From Chloroflexota bacterium (GTDB taxonomy: Bacteria; Chloroflexota; Anaerolineae; Caldilineales; Caldilineaceae): a stretch of 53,135 nt of DNA. Under the pieces are notes generated by a model that did not search any database, was not told where the DNA came from, and was given only the letters and a program-made list of their open reading frames with translations. A program made the position numbers and the translations under genes. Below, in pieces: positions 1 to 8,675 of the stretch (the stretch's first letter is position 1; each line of letters opens with the position of its first letter). The DNA is taken from the NCBI GenBank assembly GCA_003577005.1, contig QEUW01000006.1, positions 1 to 53,135 of the forward strand. Direction: 5' to 3'.

Positions 1-171
1 ACACAGATCCCAGCGTGCGCCGGTGGGTAGGGTCTCTTCCAAGTAGGTGCCCGTGGTGCAGACGCCGCTCTGCGCCCGTGTGTCCGCCAACTGCCACATG
101 GCGAAAAGACCGGCCCCACTAACGGTCATGGCCATGAGCAGCAATCGCAGCAAATATCGTCGCATCAGCAT
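1..171 (-). CDS. Secreted protein, 5' part only; probable catalytic half of a split copper amine oxidase
   Basis: The frame is open from an ATG at 171 to the left edge (57 codons seen). It starts 1 base after the stop of the gene at 173-883, with GAGGA about 5 bases upstream, so the two are translationally coupled. Residues 1-31 look like a signal peptide or anchor (MLMRRY, then a hydrophobic run). The mature start reads SGVCTTGTYLEETLPTGARW. I read a Cys, then an acidic/aromatic segment, then G-x-x-W as resembling the entry to the beta-sandwich catalytic domain of copper amine oxidases. The topaquinone Asn-Tyr and copper histidines would lie outside the window, so the assignment leans mainly on the neighbour. 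Alternative: an unrelated secreted protein. Confidence 0.5.
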   Translation of the reverse strand, partial: MLMRRYLLRLLLMAMTVSGAGLFAMWQLADTRAQSGVCTTGTYLEETLPTGARWDLC

Positions 172-172
172 C

Positions 173-883
173 TCATTCCTCACCCAGGGTCTGCACGACC
201 GCACCCTGCGACAGATCGACAATGGGCGTCAAATCCAGTAGCGTCTTCTCGGTCGTAAAGAGGAGCGCCTGGGCGCAGCGGTGTTGGCCGCACAACTGCG
301 CCGCCGGGTTGAGACGGCCGGGCATGACGTCGGCGTAAAAGACCGAGACCTTGACCTTCAACTGCTCGATGCCCCGCAACGGCTCGCCGGTGATCGTGTG
401 GTAACGCGCTGACAACGCCGTCCATAAGGCAGTGTCGGCCTGGATCAAGTCCAGGGTACGTTGCTTTTCGCGTTCCGTCAGGGGTAATTGGACGCCCTGA
501 ACGCGCTCTACTCCGACCACTGCGCCACTCTCCACGTCCACGGTTGTATGGATGAGCGTATCCGTGGCATAGTCATAATGATAGACATCCCCCTGGCGCG
601 GCCATTTTCCGCTGGCGTACACTGCTTTGGGCACTTCATGACGCTCGACCAACAACAGCTCTTGAGCGCCCGTTGTCACGGCGCTGAGACTTGCCTCGCC
701 GGCAGCCTGGAGCGCAGCGGCCACCACCGTATCCACTTCGTGTATGGTGAGCGGGTCGTATCCGGTTGGCGCCCCTTCGACCGAGAGCACGTGGGATGGC
801 CACATCGGGAGAGCGCCGACCAAGGCTAGAGCACAGAGCGACGCCAGAGCCAATAGGGTCGCTTCTATCTTGAGTTTGCGCAC
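173..883 (-). CDS. Copper amine oxidase N-terminal-domain-like exported protein
   Basis: The start chosen is GTG at 883. GGAGGAG lies 6 bases before it, inside the last codons of the upstream gene, whose TAA is at 885-887. An ATG at 908-910 or 896-898 would also be in frame but lacks a ribosome site. A basic N-terminus and one hydrophobic segment suggest an export signal. The mature part has YDPLTIHEVDTVVAAAL, then VERHEVPKAVYASG, then a strand-rich stretch with DTLIHTTVDVESGAVV and PLTEREKQRT. That order matches the small N2/N3 domains that precede the catalytic domain in copper amine oxidases (Pro-Leu-Thr helix, 'E.PK' strand, 'vDl..g.v'). No catalytic domain is present, and the protein stops at about 236 residues. 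It probably pairs with the next gene. The family call is from pattern resemblance, not a search. Confidence 0.55.
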   Translation of the reverse strand: MRKLKIEATLLALASLCALALVGALPMWPSHVLSVEGAPTGYDPLTIHEVDTVVAAALQAAGEASLSAVTTGAQELLLVERHEVPKAVYASGKWPRQGDVYHYDYATDTLIHTTVDVESGAVVGVERVQGVQLPLTEREKQRTLDLIQADTALWTALSARYHTITGEPLRGIEQLKVKVSVFYADVMPGRLNPAAQLCGQHRCAQALLFTTEKTLLDLTPIVDLSQGAVVQTLGEE

Positions 884-884
884 T

Positions 885-3413
885 TTAATCTCCTCCATCA
901 CAGAACCCATTCTGCACGCCGATTTCGCACTGCAAAATTAAGCGAGCATCTTCAGGAGTGCAAATCTGGTCGCCATCAAGATCACAAGCCGCCAGATAGA
1001 GAAAACCGCGCGGAGGTGGAATGGTATCGCTGGCGGGTCGCCTCCCCTGCTCATATTGGATGATAAAGAGCGCATCGCGCGGAGCAACGGCGCCATCGCA
1101 ATCCACATCGCCGCTACGGCATCGAAAGACCACCGCTCCATTTTGGGGGCTGAACACCATTGGGTTGGCATTGGTATCAACAAAGGTCGTCACGGTGAGA
1201 ACCAATAACGCCACCGTTACTTCTGCCCCCTGGCTTTGCAGCTCAAGCTGCGCAATCACCGCATCGCCGGTGATCCCGGCCGTGGAGAGAGCGGAGATAC
1301 GCACCACGCCCGTTTCACCGGCGTTACAGAGCACAGAATCAAAGCGATTGTCAGCCGCCGGGCCACAGCCAACCACGCTCAACTGGGTTGGATCATAGGC
1401 GACCTCAACGGTCACGGCGCCTAGCGGCGTGCCACCGGGAACATTGATCACCCCAACGGTCACCCGCCCGCTAAACGGTTGGTCGGGTTCGGCTATGACC
1501 GTCTCGGCGCGCACGATCGCTCCGGTTGGCGTAGCGGTGGGGGTGGGCAGTGGGGTCGCCGTATTGGTCGCGGTGGCGGTGGGGGTTGGCGTTGCTGTAT
1601 CCGGCGGTGGTGGCGTAGCGGTAGGGGTCGCCGTAAAGGTGGGTGTGTCCGTCGGAATTGAGGTTGCGGTCTGCGTGACGGTTGGCGTTGGGGTAGAGGT
1701 GCCGGGGACGCCAGCGCCCGTAATCCGGTAAATTTCGCCTGAAAAGTAGCCGACATAGAGTTCGCCGTCTCGATCTTCGCCAAAGGTGCTAGGATTGCTG
1801 CCGCCGCCGCCTGTGATCCACACCGTCACGACGGCATCCGCCGGTGCGCCGCTGATTGAACGGATGGTCTTGTTGCAAAAGTCGCTGTAAAAATAGTGGC
1901 CGTTCAAACTAGGGTAAGCGGCGCCGCGATAGACATAGCCGCCCGTTATCGAACAGTCGCCCTGGCTGCGGTCAAAGACATGGATCGGCGCCACATAGCT
2001 GCTCGCCGGCTGGCAGCCGGTGGTGTTGAACGCGGTGACACCTTCGTAGCAGCGCCAGCCGTAATTCTCCCCCCCACGGCTGCTGGCCGGGACAAAGTTG
2101 ATCTCCTCAAAACGATTCTGGCCCACATCGGCGATCCACAGGTCGCGGGTCAGCCGGTCAAAGCTAAAACGCCAGGGATTGCGCAGCCCCGTGGCCCAGA
2201 TCTCGTCGCAGGGGCCGCCTTCCCCATTCGCAAAGGGGTTGCCCGGTGGAATCCGGTAATTGGCGCTGCCGCTGATGTCACAATCTGGCCCATTGCCGGT
2301 TGTGCTATCGACATCGATGCGCAAGATCTTGCCCAACAGGACGTTGTTGTTTTGCCCGTAATTGCTGGGGTCGCCGCTGCCCCCGCCATCACCCGACGCG
2401 ATATAGAGATAACCATCGGCGCCAAAGTGCAACTGGCCGCCATTGTGGTTGCTGGCCGGCTGGCTGAACTCCAGCAACACCAACTCGCTGTTTGGATCCG
2501 CGCTGTTGGCATTGCCGGCGGTCACGCTAAAACGCGAGATACGCGTCCGCAGCGGGCTGCTCACGGTGTAGTTGACATAGAAAAAGCCGTTGGTCGCATA
2601 GTTGGGGTGAAAGGCCAGCCCCAGCAGACCCGTCTCCGCATTCCCGCTGCCGGATGTGACTCGCCCGCTGATATTGAGAAAGGGCGTAGGCAAGAGGGCC
2701 CCGTCTTCGATGATGCGGATTCGCCCTTCCTTCTCGGTGACAAAAAGACGGCTGTCCCCGGCGTGGGTGATATTGGTGGGCTGGACAAGGCCACCGGCAA
2801 TCCGGCTCAGACCCAGCGTAGCCGGGGGTGGCGCGGGGCTGGCCGTCGGCGGCCCGCTTTCGCCGCCGGTGACTTCGATGGTCAGGCTGGTTGCGCCGAT
2901 CCCGTCGCCGGTAAGGCTCTGCTGCCCATCCGATGAATTGCCCGCACCGTAGAGGATGACCGTGTCATTGAACGAGGGTGCGGTCCAGGCAAAGGTGAAG
3001 ACCGCCTGGCTGCCGTTGAACGGTTTGGGTGCGCTGTGGGTGAGTTCGTTGAGAAACGTCTGCATATCTGGACCGGTGGGTGATAGCGTACCCCGGTTGT
3101 TGCTGGTGGAGATGTTTAGCCCGGCCGTCTGGCCCGGCCCCCCGATGATGGTCAGGGTGTAGAGATTCGTTGACCCCACGGTCACCGTGGCGGGCCCTTG
3201 CAGCACCACTTCTGGGACGGGCGCACCGGCAGCGTGACAGGCAGTGCAGGTCGCACCGCCGTTGGTGGCCGGGTTGCCGGAAAAGCCGATGCGGCCATTG
3301 AGGCTGGCGTGGACGCTTGTACTTGTCTGCAAGAGGAAGTAGAGGCCGGTACACAGCGCAACCAGGACAGAAAGGCCAATCCAACGCCAGCCGAACAGAT
3401 GGTTTTTACTCAT
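885..3413 (-). CDS. Secreted glucose/sorbosone dehydrogenase with CxxCH motif, cohesin and dockerin
   Basis: This is a multidomain exported protein of 842 residues from ATG 3413 (AAGGGG 5 bases upstream; a GTG one codon earlier is also possible). In order: a signal/anchor at about 8-30; a haem-c-like CTACH at about 56-60 in an immunoglobulin-like domain to about 180; a beta-propeller of the glucose/sorbosone dehydrogenase family at about 205-565; a Thr/Pro linker (TPTPTVTQTATS) to about 630; a cohesin-like beta-sandwich to about 745; and a dockerin-type double calcium loop (GDVDCDGAV, CDLDGDQIC) at the end. The propeller keeps NHNGGQLHFG, which holds the catalytic-base histidine of soluble glucose dehydrogenase. 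Such enzymes use PQQ to oxidise sugars outside the cell. The CxxCH could carry electrons, which is an inference. The gene overlaps the ribosome site of the next gene. Confidence 0.85.
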   Translation of the reverse strand: MSKNHLFGWRWIGLSVLVALCTGLYFLLQTSTSVHASLNGRIGFSGNPATNGGATCTACHAAGAPVPEVVLQGPATVTVGSTNLYTLTIIGGPGQTAGLNISTSNNRGTLSPTGPDMQTFLNELTHSAPKPFNGSQAVFTFAWTAPSFNDTVILYGAGNSSDGQQSLTGDGIGATSLTIEVTGGESGPPTASPAPPPATLGLSRIAGGLVQPTNITHAGDSRLFVTEKEGRIRIIEDGALLPTPFLNISGRVTSGSGNAETGLLGLAFHPNYATNGFFYVNYTVSSPLRTRISRFSVTAGNANSADPNSELVLLEFSQPASNHNGGQLHFGADGYLYIASGDGGGSGDPSNYGQNNNVLLGKILRIDVDSTTGNGPDCDISGSANYRIPPGNPFANGEGGPCDEIWATGLRNPWRFSFDRLTRDLWIADVGQNRFEEINFVPASSRGGENYGWRCYEGVTAFNTTGCQPASSYVAPIHVFDRSQGDCSITGGYVYRGAAYPSLNGHYFYSDFCNKTIRSISGAPADAVVTVWITGGGGSNPSTFGEDRDGELYVGYFSGEIYRITGAGVPGTSTPTPTVTQTATSIPTDTPTFTATPTATPPPPDTATPTPTATATNTATPLPTPTATPTGAIVRAETVIAEPDQPFSGRVTVGVINVPGGTPLGAVTVEVAYDPTQLSVVGCGPAADNRFDSVLCNAGETGVVRISALSTAGITGDAVIAQLELQSQGAEVTVALLVLTVTTFVDTNANPMVFSPQNGAVVFRCRSGDVDCDGAVAPRDALFIIQYEQGRRPASDTIPPPRGFLYLAACDLDGDQICTPEDARLILQCEIGVQNGFCDGGD

Positions 3414-3422
3414 CACATCCCC

Positions 3423-4649
3423 TTAGCGTTGCACCAGCGGCAGATAGAGATAAGAATCAGCGACACAACTGTCGTCACCCGGCGGACAGACCGCACGGAT
3501 CTGCCCGTTTTGAACGCTGGCGCCGAGAACGTCGCCTTCGGTATCGGCAATTGCATCAAGCTGTACCGTCAGTTGCGTGGGCAGCCTGTCCGGCTGGAGC
3601 ACCTCAAAACCCAGGTCGGCAACCTGGAGATCGGAACGGATGCCGGTGGCGGCGACACCAGCCAGTTGGATCACCCCGGGAACGGCCAGGTTGCAGAGGA
3701 GCAGGTCAAATGCGTCGCTTAGCGGGCAGGCAATCGCATTGAGAACGCTGGCATCGTACTGAACGTCGACGCTGAGGACGCCCACGCTACTTTCATTGGT
3801 TGCGCCGGTTAGCTCCAGCGGCACATTCACCGCCACCTGACCCTCCCCTACTGCAACCGCACCGGCGCGCACCAGGAGGCTGCCTGGCAAGGGCGTGGTG
3901 GTCGCTGTCGCTACAGGTGTCTCCCCCGGCCCAGACGTTGTTGCGGTCGGGGGCGGCGTTGGCGTTTCCGTCACAGCCGGCGTATCAACCGGTGTTGCAG
4001 TTGCGGCGCCGTCACAGCTTTGGAGCGAAATGTCATCCAGATAGTTGACTAGGGTCGCGCCGGCGCCGTTGTTATAGACGTTGAAGTATAGCACAATCGA
4101 CTGGCCGCGCAGGTCGGTGAGATCAAACGTGCGTTGAGCCCACTGGTCGCTGCCTGCTCCATTCTGCCGCTCCAGTGTACGCAACACAGTCAGATTGGGC
4201 CGCAGGAGCACAACCTCGCGATAATCGGCGCTGTCCCCCGTTGCACTCGGTCGCTCCCAAAAGGTCAGCACGATCTGTTCGGCAGCGGCGGGCAAGGTTA
4301 CTGGCTGGTACGCCGTGGAATAGGCGACTGCATTGGCGCCACCGGCAATCCCCAGGCGGATGGCAAATGACCCGCTATGCACCGGTGTATTCACCACCGC
4401 GCCTGGGGCAGGGGTGGGGCCAAACTGCCAGCCACCGCTTGCCTCCAGATCGCCGTTTACCAGCAATTCCTGGCAAGCCGCCAGGGATTGCGCCACAGCC
4501 GCCTGTAACCCGTGCGAAGAACTCGTGTCAGGTCCATCCAGCCAGAAGAAAAGTTCAGAGAACAATTGCTGGCTGGCCAGCAACGCAGACAGCAACAAGA
4601 TAGCGGCGATGCGTTGTTGACGGCGATGCGAGCGGAAGTTATGGGCCAA
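3423..4649 (-). CDS. Secreted protein with carbohydrate-binding-like and cohesin-like domains
   Basis: The start is TTG at 4649 (first codons TTG GCC CAT AAC), with AAGGG about 7 bases upstream; no ATG fits. It has a basic start and a hydrophobic signal at about 14-32. From CQELLVNGDLEASGGWQ a jelly-roll domain follows (about 58-213), ending in LVNYLDDISLQSC. That pattern is typical of galactose-binding-like carbohydrate modules. A Thr/Pro linker comes next, then a cohesin-like sandwich at about 255-385 (VDVQYDASVLNAIACP, VADLGFEV). The very end reads YLYLPLVQR, a short hydrophobic tail closing in Arg. No enzyme domain is visible. It lies 9 bases before the dehydrogenase gene and is very likely co-transcribed with it. 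Confidence 0.75.
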   Translation of the reverse strand: MAHNFRSHRRQQRIAAILLLSALLASQQLFSELFFWLDGPDTSSSHGLQAAVAQSLAACQELLVNGDLEASGGWQFGPTPAPGAVVNTPVHSGSFAIRLGIAGGANAVAYSTAYQPVTLPAAAEQIVLTFWERPSATGDSADYREVVLLRPNLTVLRTLERQNGAGSDQWAQRTFDLTDLRGQSIVLYFNVYNNGAGATLVNYLDDISLQSCDGAATATPVDTPAVTETPTPPPTATTSGPGETPVATATTTPLPGSLLVRAGAVAVGEGQVAVNVPLELTGATNESSVGVLSVDVQYDASVLNAIACPLSDAFDLLLCNLAVPGVIQLAGVAATGIRSDLQVADLGFEVLQPDRLPTQLTVQLDAIADTEGDVLGASVQNGQIRAVCPPGDDSCVADSYLYLPLVQR

Positions 4650-4987
4650 AGGATAACCCTTTCTGGTCGGTGAAACTGGCTGGAATCTGGCCGGTTTTGG
4701 CAGTAATTACAATAGCTATTGTAACGCAACATTTGGGGAAAAGGGGCAACGCCTTGCACACTTTCATGCGTGATTGCCAAACGCTTGACCTACGGTGGAC
4801 AGACGCTAGAAAAGTTACCGGATCTTAACGAGCTTCTCAAAAATCCGTGTTGGCACGAAACAAAGGTGTGAATGAGGGCGACGATAGAGGCATTCCCTTT
4901 CGAGAGGATGGAGCCGGACCCATCCTCTGGCGTGTCCTCCAGTGCTAGCAAGCGCACAAGCCGGGCCATGTAAGGTGACCAGCCAGA
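4650..4987. other. Intergenic region with a 9-bp hairpin
   Basis: This is 338 bases between the 3' end of the sugar kinase and the 5' end of the cohesin-protein gene. It must hold the latter's promoter, which I could not place. The hairpin AGAGGATGG (4903-4911) / CCATCCTCT (4920-4928) has an 8-base loop. It sits about 60-85 bases after the kinase stop and could end that transcript, but has no T-tract. No convincing gene is seen. The string GAGCTTCTCAAAAATC near 4830 recurs almost unchanged near 48514. Confidence 0.4.
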
Positions 4988-6481
4988 TCAGCCGTAAAAT
5001 TGCTCGTAGAATTGCACCTGTCGCTCGATCGCTGCGGTATGCGCTGTGTGTGCGGCTGCGTTGGGCAGATAGGTCTGCCCGGTCGCCGGCGGCAGGTCAG
5101 CCATGCGGCGGATGGCTCCAATCTGCTCCAGGCCAAGTAGCGCGATACCGCGGCTGGTGATCTCCTTCTCATCCAGCGCCAGGATCGGTTGGTCCAACAC
5201 ATCGGCAAAGATTTGCAGCCAGACCGGCGAACTGAGCAACCCGCCACCGCTGGCGATGATCGAGCGGGTGGCGCTAGGTGGTAGATGGCCGGCAATACGC
5301 TCGTAGATCAGGGCAAAGCGATAGGCGATCCCTTCCAAACTGGCCTGGACGATGTCGATAGGCTGCGTATTGAGGTTAAACCCAATCAGGCTCGCTTTGG
5401 CCTTATCATTCCAGCCGGGAGCGCGCTCACCGGCCACAAAGGGAAGCACGGTAAGGCCGTGGGCGGCCGGCGGCAACGCCGCCAGTTGCTGTTCCAGTTC
5501 GGCAGCGGGCGGCAGTCGCAGATTCTCCTGTAGCCAGGCATAGAGATTGCCGCCTTCGGTGGTAGCCCCGCCCAAGAGCCCCCGGTGGCGATCCACCCGG
5601 TAGAGCCAAAGGCCGGCGGGCACACGGTCCAGCGCCGGGTCGAGGACAACCCGCATGGCGCCAGTGGTGCCCACTGTAAGGGCAATGCGGTCAGGGTGGT
5701 CGCAGCCGCTGCCCAGATTGGCCGCGGCGCCATCGCCGATAGCAGGTAACCAGGGGACGCTCTTCAGCGCGGGCCAGCGTCCTGCCCAGGGCGTGGTCAA
5801 ACCTACCAATGGTTGATCCACGTCGATCAGCGGCGAGAGCTGTTCGACTGTCACCGGTAAGCGTTCGAGCCATTCAGCATCCCAGCTCAGCGAACGGCGG
5901 TTGAGCAGCCCGCTCCAGGAGGCAACACTGTAGCTGGCAACACGCTGCCTGGTCAACTTCCACAATAGAAATTCCCCGAACGAAAGCCAGTAACGCGCCG
6001 CCCGGAGGGCTTCGGGCTGGGTGCGCGCCAGCCAACGAAAACGCGCCGGCAAATAGGAGGTGTGGATGAGCGTGCCGGTACGGTCATGCGCCACTGCGCT
6101 GCCGGCTGGGCCTAACTCCTCGCGCAGTTGTTGGGCGTCGGGGGCATTGCGCGTGTCGGCATAAGTAAAGACGGGCGTGACCGGCTCGTCATCGGCGTTG
6201 GCGCCCAGCACGTTGCCGACAAAGGTGTCGCAGGTGACTGCGGCGATGCGTCCGGCCAGTGGGCCGGCCCGCTCCAGTAGCTCGTCAACCGTGGCGACGA
6301 CACATGCAAAGAGATAGTTGGCGTCAAAGGTAGCACCGCCATTACTCGTGGTCTCCATCTGGATCGCCATCTGGACAGCCAGGTTCGCTACCGGTCGCGC
6401 ATGTGCATCAAAAAGCATGGCGCGTGTCGAAGAGGTCCCGATATCTAACGCCAAGATCAATGGCTCATTTTTCATGGGCAT
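4988..6481 (-). CDS. FGGY-family carbohydrate kinase, gluconokinase-like
   Basis: This is a 497-residue cytoplasmic kinase that phosphorylates a sugar or sugar acid with ATP. The length and both halves of the FGGY fold (actin-like ATPase) are complete. LILALDIGTSSTRAMLFD is the N-terminal phosphate-binding loop. GDGAAANLGSGC and ALTVGTTGAMRVV form the second-domain phosphate region. IIASGGGLLSSPVWLQIFAD is the adenosine segment near the C-terminus. The pattern GTSSTRA with LLGGATTEGGNLYAW favours gluconokinase-like members over xylulo- or glycerol kinases, but the substrate cannot be fixed from sequence. The start could also be the second ATG, two codons in (6475). It stands alone, with no sugar isomerase or transporter adjacent. 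Confidence 0.85.
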   Translation of the reverse strand: MPMKNEPLILALDIGTSSTRAMLFDAHARPVANLAVQMAIQMETTSNGGATFDANYLFACVVATVDELLERAGPLAGRIAAVTCDTFVGNVLGANADDEPVTPVFTYADTRNAPDAQQLREELGPAGSAVAHDRTGTLIHTSYLPARFRWLARTQPEALRAARYWLSFGEFLLWKLTRQRVASYSVASWSGLLNRRSLSWDAEWLERLPVTVEQLSPLIDVDQPLVGLTTPWAGRWPALKSVPWLPAIGDGAAANLGSGCDHPDRIALTVGTTGAMRVVLDPALDRVPAGLWLYRVDRHRGLLGGATTEGGNLYAWLQENLRLPPAAELEQQLAALPPAAHGLTVLPFVAGERAPGWNDKAKASLIGFNLNTQPIDIVQASLEGIAYRFALIYERIAGHLPPSATRSIIASGGGLLSSPVWLQIFADVLDQPILALDEKEITSRGIALLGLEQIGAIRRMADLPPATGQTYLPNAAAHTAHTAAIERQVQFYEQFYG

Positions 6482-6646
6482 AGCAATAACGAGGTCGGGT
6501 TTGTGGCTCGTTGTAAGGACAGGGTTCTGTAGAGCTATGGTAAATGAGCAGGCGCCGGTTGCAAAATCGCACCGCGTATGGCGCGCAACAAACCGCAGCG
6601 CCGGGTGGCAGGCAACGGAGTAAGAGATATCAGTTCGAGTCGAACT
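6482..6646. other. Spacer downstream of the small membrane protein gene
   Basis: This is 165 bases between the stop of the 52-residue gene and the kinase start. I see the short palindrome GTTCGAGTCGAAC near 6632-6644 but no gene or clear promoter. Confidence 0.3.
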
Positions 6647-6805
6647 CTAATTTCGATCCTGGTTGGCGAGACCGGTTTCGACCGGGCTATCGTCGTCGGG
6701 CGGCTCATCCCAGTGTGTTCGCGTTTGTGTAGCTTCCCAGTTGAGCAGTAACAGCGCCACCACGATCAGGATCACCAGTAAGATCAGTTGCGACAACGGC
6801 AACAT
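6647..6805 (-). CDS. Small single-pass membrane protein, 52 residues
   Basis: This short reading frame starts at ATG 6805 and stops at TAG 6647-6649, with GGAG 8 bases before the start. Residues 5-21 are almost purely hydrophobic (QLILLVILIVVALLLLNW). A short hydrophilic, acidic tail follows (HWDEPPDDDSPVE) and ends in QDRN. It therefore looks like a bitopic membrane miniprotein with the tail in the cytoplasm. It lies alone between hydantoinase B and the sugar kinase on the same strand. No family is recognised. Support comes from the good ribosome site, the clean hydrophobic segment and the soluble tail; conservation is untested. Confidence 0.6.
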   Translation of the reverse strand: MLPLSQLILLVILIVVALLLLNWEATQTRTHWDEPPDDDSPVETGLANQDRN

Positions 6806-6928
6806 GGCATTCGCTCCGTTTACACCCAGGCCGTGTAAGCGGGCCCTTATGTTAGATAAACGGTAGCGAACGGGGAAAAGTTACGGGACAGCGTGCAAGT
6901 CTGCACAAATCTCAATACTTTGATGTAG

Positions 6929-8587
6929 TCAGCCTACATCATTTGGTGTACACATATCTGGCGCACCCCAGCCGCCACCACCGGGCGTCTCGACGCGCAG
7001 ACGTACGCCGGGAACAAACCGGCGGGTAAACTTTGAAGGCAACTCTTCGCACGCGTCTTGCCCGCGGAGAAGGAGGTTGCGGCCTGGTTTGCCCGGTGCA
7101 CCGCCGGCCAATCCCCACGGCGCCACGACCCGCCGCTCGCTGAGCATGGTAACGGTTGCCGGCTCCAGCAGTTCGTACTCGCGGATGATGCCGTCGCCCC
7201 CGCGCTGCCGCCCGGCGCCGCCGCTGCCTGGCCGCAACCCGTACCGCCGCACGCGCAAAGGATAGGCCATCTCCAGGGCCTCAACCGGCGTGTTGAGCGT
7301 GTTGGTCATGTGTACCTGGACGCCACTAATGCCAACGCTGTGTGCGCTGGCGCCCATGCCACCGCCAATGGTCTCGTAATAGGCGAACGGAGAGCCATCT
7401 TCACGCACGCCGCCGATGGTCAGGTTGTTCATGGTGCCCTGGCTGGCCGCCGCAATCTGTTCAGGGCCGAGAGGGCTCTCCGCCTGGGCCAGCGCACCGA
7501 GCACCACGTCGGTGATCCGTTGCGAAGTCTCTACATTGCCCCCGGCGACAGCGGCGGGCCGCCGGGCATTGATCAGACAGCCCTCCGGCGCAAGAACGTG
7601 AACGGGCGCAAAACAGCCGGCGTTCATCGGCACCTCATCCCCCGCCAGGCACCGCACCACGTAATAGCAGGCCGATTGGGTGATGGCGATAACGGCGTTG
7701 AGCGAGCCATGGATCATGCCGGCAGTGCCCGTAAAATCAAAGGTGATTTCGTCTCCAGCAATGGTGGCAGCCAGCTTGATGGGCACAAGCGTCACTTCGT
7801 CGCGCTCCACCAGTTCGATGACGTCCTCAAAGCGATATTCGCCGTCGGGCCAGGTAGCGATGACAGCGCGAGTGAGCCGTTCGCTATATGCCAGGAGGTG
7901 GCCCGCATACATCACGACTTCTTCGACCCCAAAGGCGGCGACCAACTCGTACAAGCGCCGCTCGCCCACAGCGTGGGCAGCGCGTTGAGCGGCCAGATCG
8001 CCGCGGCGCTCGTCCGGCGTCCGTACATTGCGCAGGATCGTCTGCAGCAACTCCTCGTTGAGCGTACCTGCCTTGTACAGTTTGACCGGCGGGATAATGA
8101 TTCCTTCCTGGTAAATTTCGGTCGAAAGCGGCAACGAACCGGGTGTCATCCCTCCCACATCGGCATGATGGGCGCGGCTGGCGACAAAAAAGGTAGGGGA
8201 GTGGGGAATAGGGAGTAGGGAGTCGCCATTCTCCACTCCCCATTCCCTGTTCTCTACTCCCTCAAGCACAAAGACCGGCGAAATCATCGTGATGTCGGGC
8301 AGATGGTTGCCGCCCTCAAAGGGGTCGTTGACGATGACGACATCTCCCGGCTCCCAGGAGGGGAAGTAATGGAGGATAGTCTGGACGCTGGCGGGCATAG
8401 CGCCCAGGTGCGCGGGGATATGGGCGGCCTGGGCGATCATGCGACCGGCCGCATCAAAGAGTGCGCAAGAGAAGTCGAGCCGCTCCTTGATATTGGGCGA
8501 ATAGCTCGTGCGCTGTAAGGTGACACCCATCTCCTCAGCCACCCCGGCAAAGCGGTGGCGGTAGAGTTCCAGCGTGATTGGATCCAT
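6929..8587 (-). CDS. hyuB: Hydantoinase B / 5-oxoprolinase beta-type subunit, carrying an in-frame repeat insertion
   Basis: This is the partner subunit of HyuA-type ATP-dependent hydantoinases and oxoprolinases, which open cyclic amides (hydantoins, 5-oxoproline) in the cytoplasm. At 552 residues it is near family length. Recognisable segments are [20 protein letters not shown] at the start, [42 protein letters not shown], the [12 protein letters not shown] region and [14 protein letters not shown] near the end. Residues about 108-131 ([12 protein letters not shown] then [10 protein letters not shown]) are not part of the family. They are the translation of a palindromic repeat at 8192-8262 lying between VFVLEG and FFVASRAHH. 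HyuA is not adjacent; a hyuA lies 18 kb away. The 3' end overlaps a small hairpin (6921-6928/6934-6941). Confidence 0.85.
   Translation of the reverse strand: MDPITLELYRHRFAGVAEEMGVTLQRTSYSPNIKERLDFSCALFDAAGRMIAQAAHIPAHLGAMPASVQTILHYFPSWEPGDVVIVNDPFEGGNHLPDITMISPVFVLEGVENREWGVENGDSLLPIPHSPTFFVASRAHHADVGGMTPGSLPLSTEIYQEGIIIPPVKLYKAGTLNEELLQTILRNVRTPDERRGDLAAQRAAHAVGERRLYELVAAFGVEEVVMYAGHLLAYSERLTRAVIATWPDGEYRFEDVIELVERDEVTLVPIKLAATIAGDEITFDFTGTAGMIHGSLNAVIAITQSACYYVVRCLAGDEVPMNAGCFAPVHVLAPEGCLINARRPAAVAGGNVETSQRITDVVLGALAQAESPLGPEQIAAASQGTMNNLTIGGVREDGSPFAYYETIGGGMGASAHSVGISGVQVHMTNTLNTPVEALEMAYPLRVRRYGLRPGSGGAGRQRGGDGIIREYELLEPATVTMLSERRVVAPWGLAGGAPGKPGRNLLLRGQDACEELPSKFTRRFVPGVRLRVETPGGGGWGAPDMCTPNDVG
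8192..8262. repeat. Degenerate palindrome inserted in frame within hyuB
   Basis: On the plus strand the left arm is built of G-rich words (GGGGAGTGGGGAATAGGGAG) and the right arm of their complement (CTCCACTCCCCATTCCCTG), around a centre near 8225 (GTCGCC). The arms are imperfect but clearly inverted. The element adds about 22-24 codons to hyuB without breaking the frame. Its composition is unlike the surrounding coding DNA. Confidence 0.75.
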
Positions 8588-8590
8588 AGA

Positions 8591-8674
8591 ATGGTTAATG
8601 GTTAATGCTCAATGATCAACGGGCTCGGACCCCAGATACCGACCTTGATCATTGAGCACTAACCATTGAGCATT
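8591..8674. repeat. Intergenic palindrome between acs and hyuB
   Basis: The left arm holds TTAATGCTCAATGATCAA (8602-8619) and the right arm TTGATCATTGAGCACTAA (8645-8662). These are complementary with one mismatch, and both are flanked by further ATGGTTAATG / CATTGAGCATTA words. The 25-base centre is GC-rich. It occupies the whole acs-hyuB spacer and could fold in RNA to separate or stabilise the two messages. Confidence 0.75.
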
Positions 8675-8675
8675 A

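Noticed and set aside
1429..1731. Plus-strand frame rich in Val/Gly repeats opposite the dehydrogenase linker
   Set aside because: It is the antisense of the Thr/Pro linker of the real minus-strand gene; low complexity only.
4903..4928. Hairpin after the sugar kinase as a rho-independent terminator
   Set aside because: Stem is good but no T-tract follows on the minus strand; kept only as a hairpin note.
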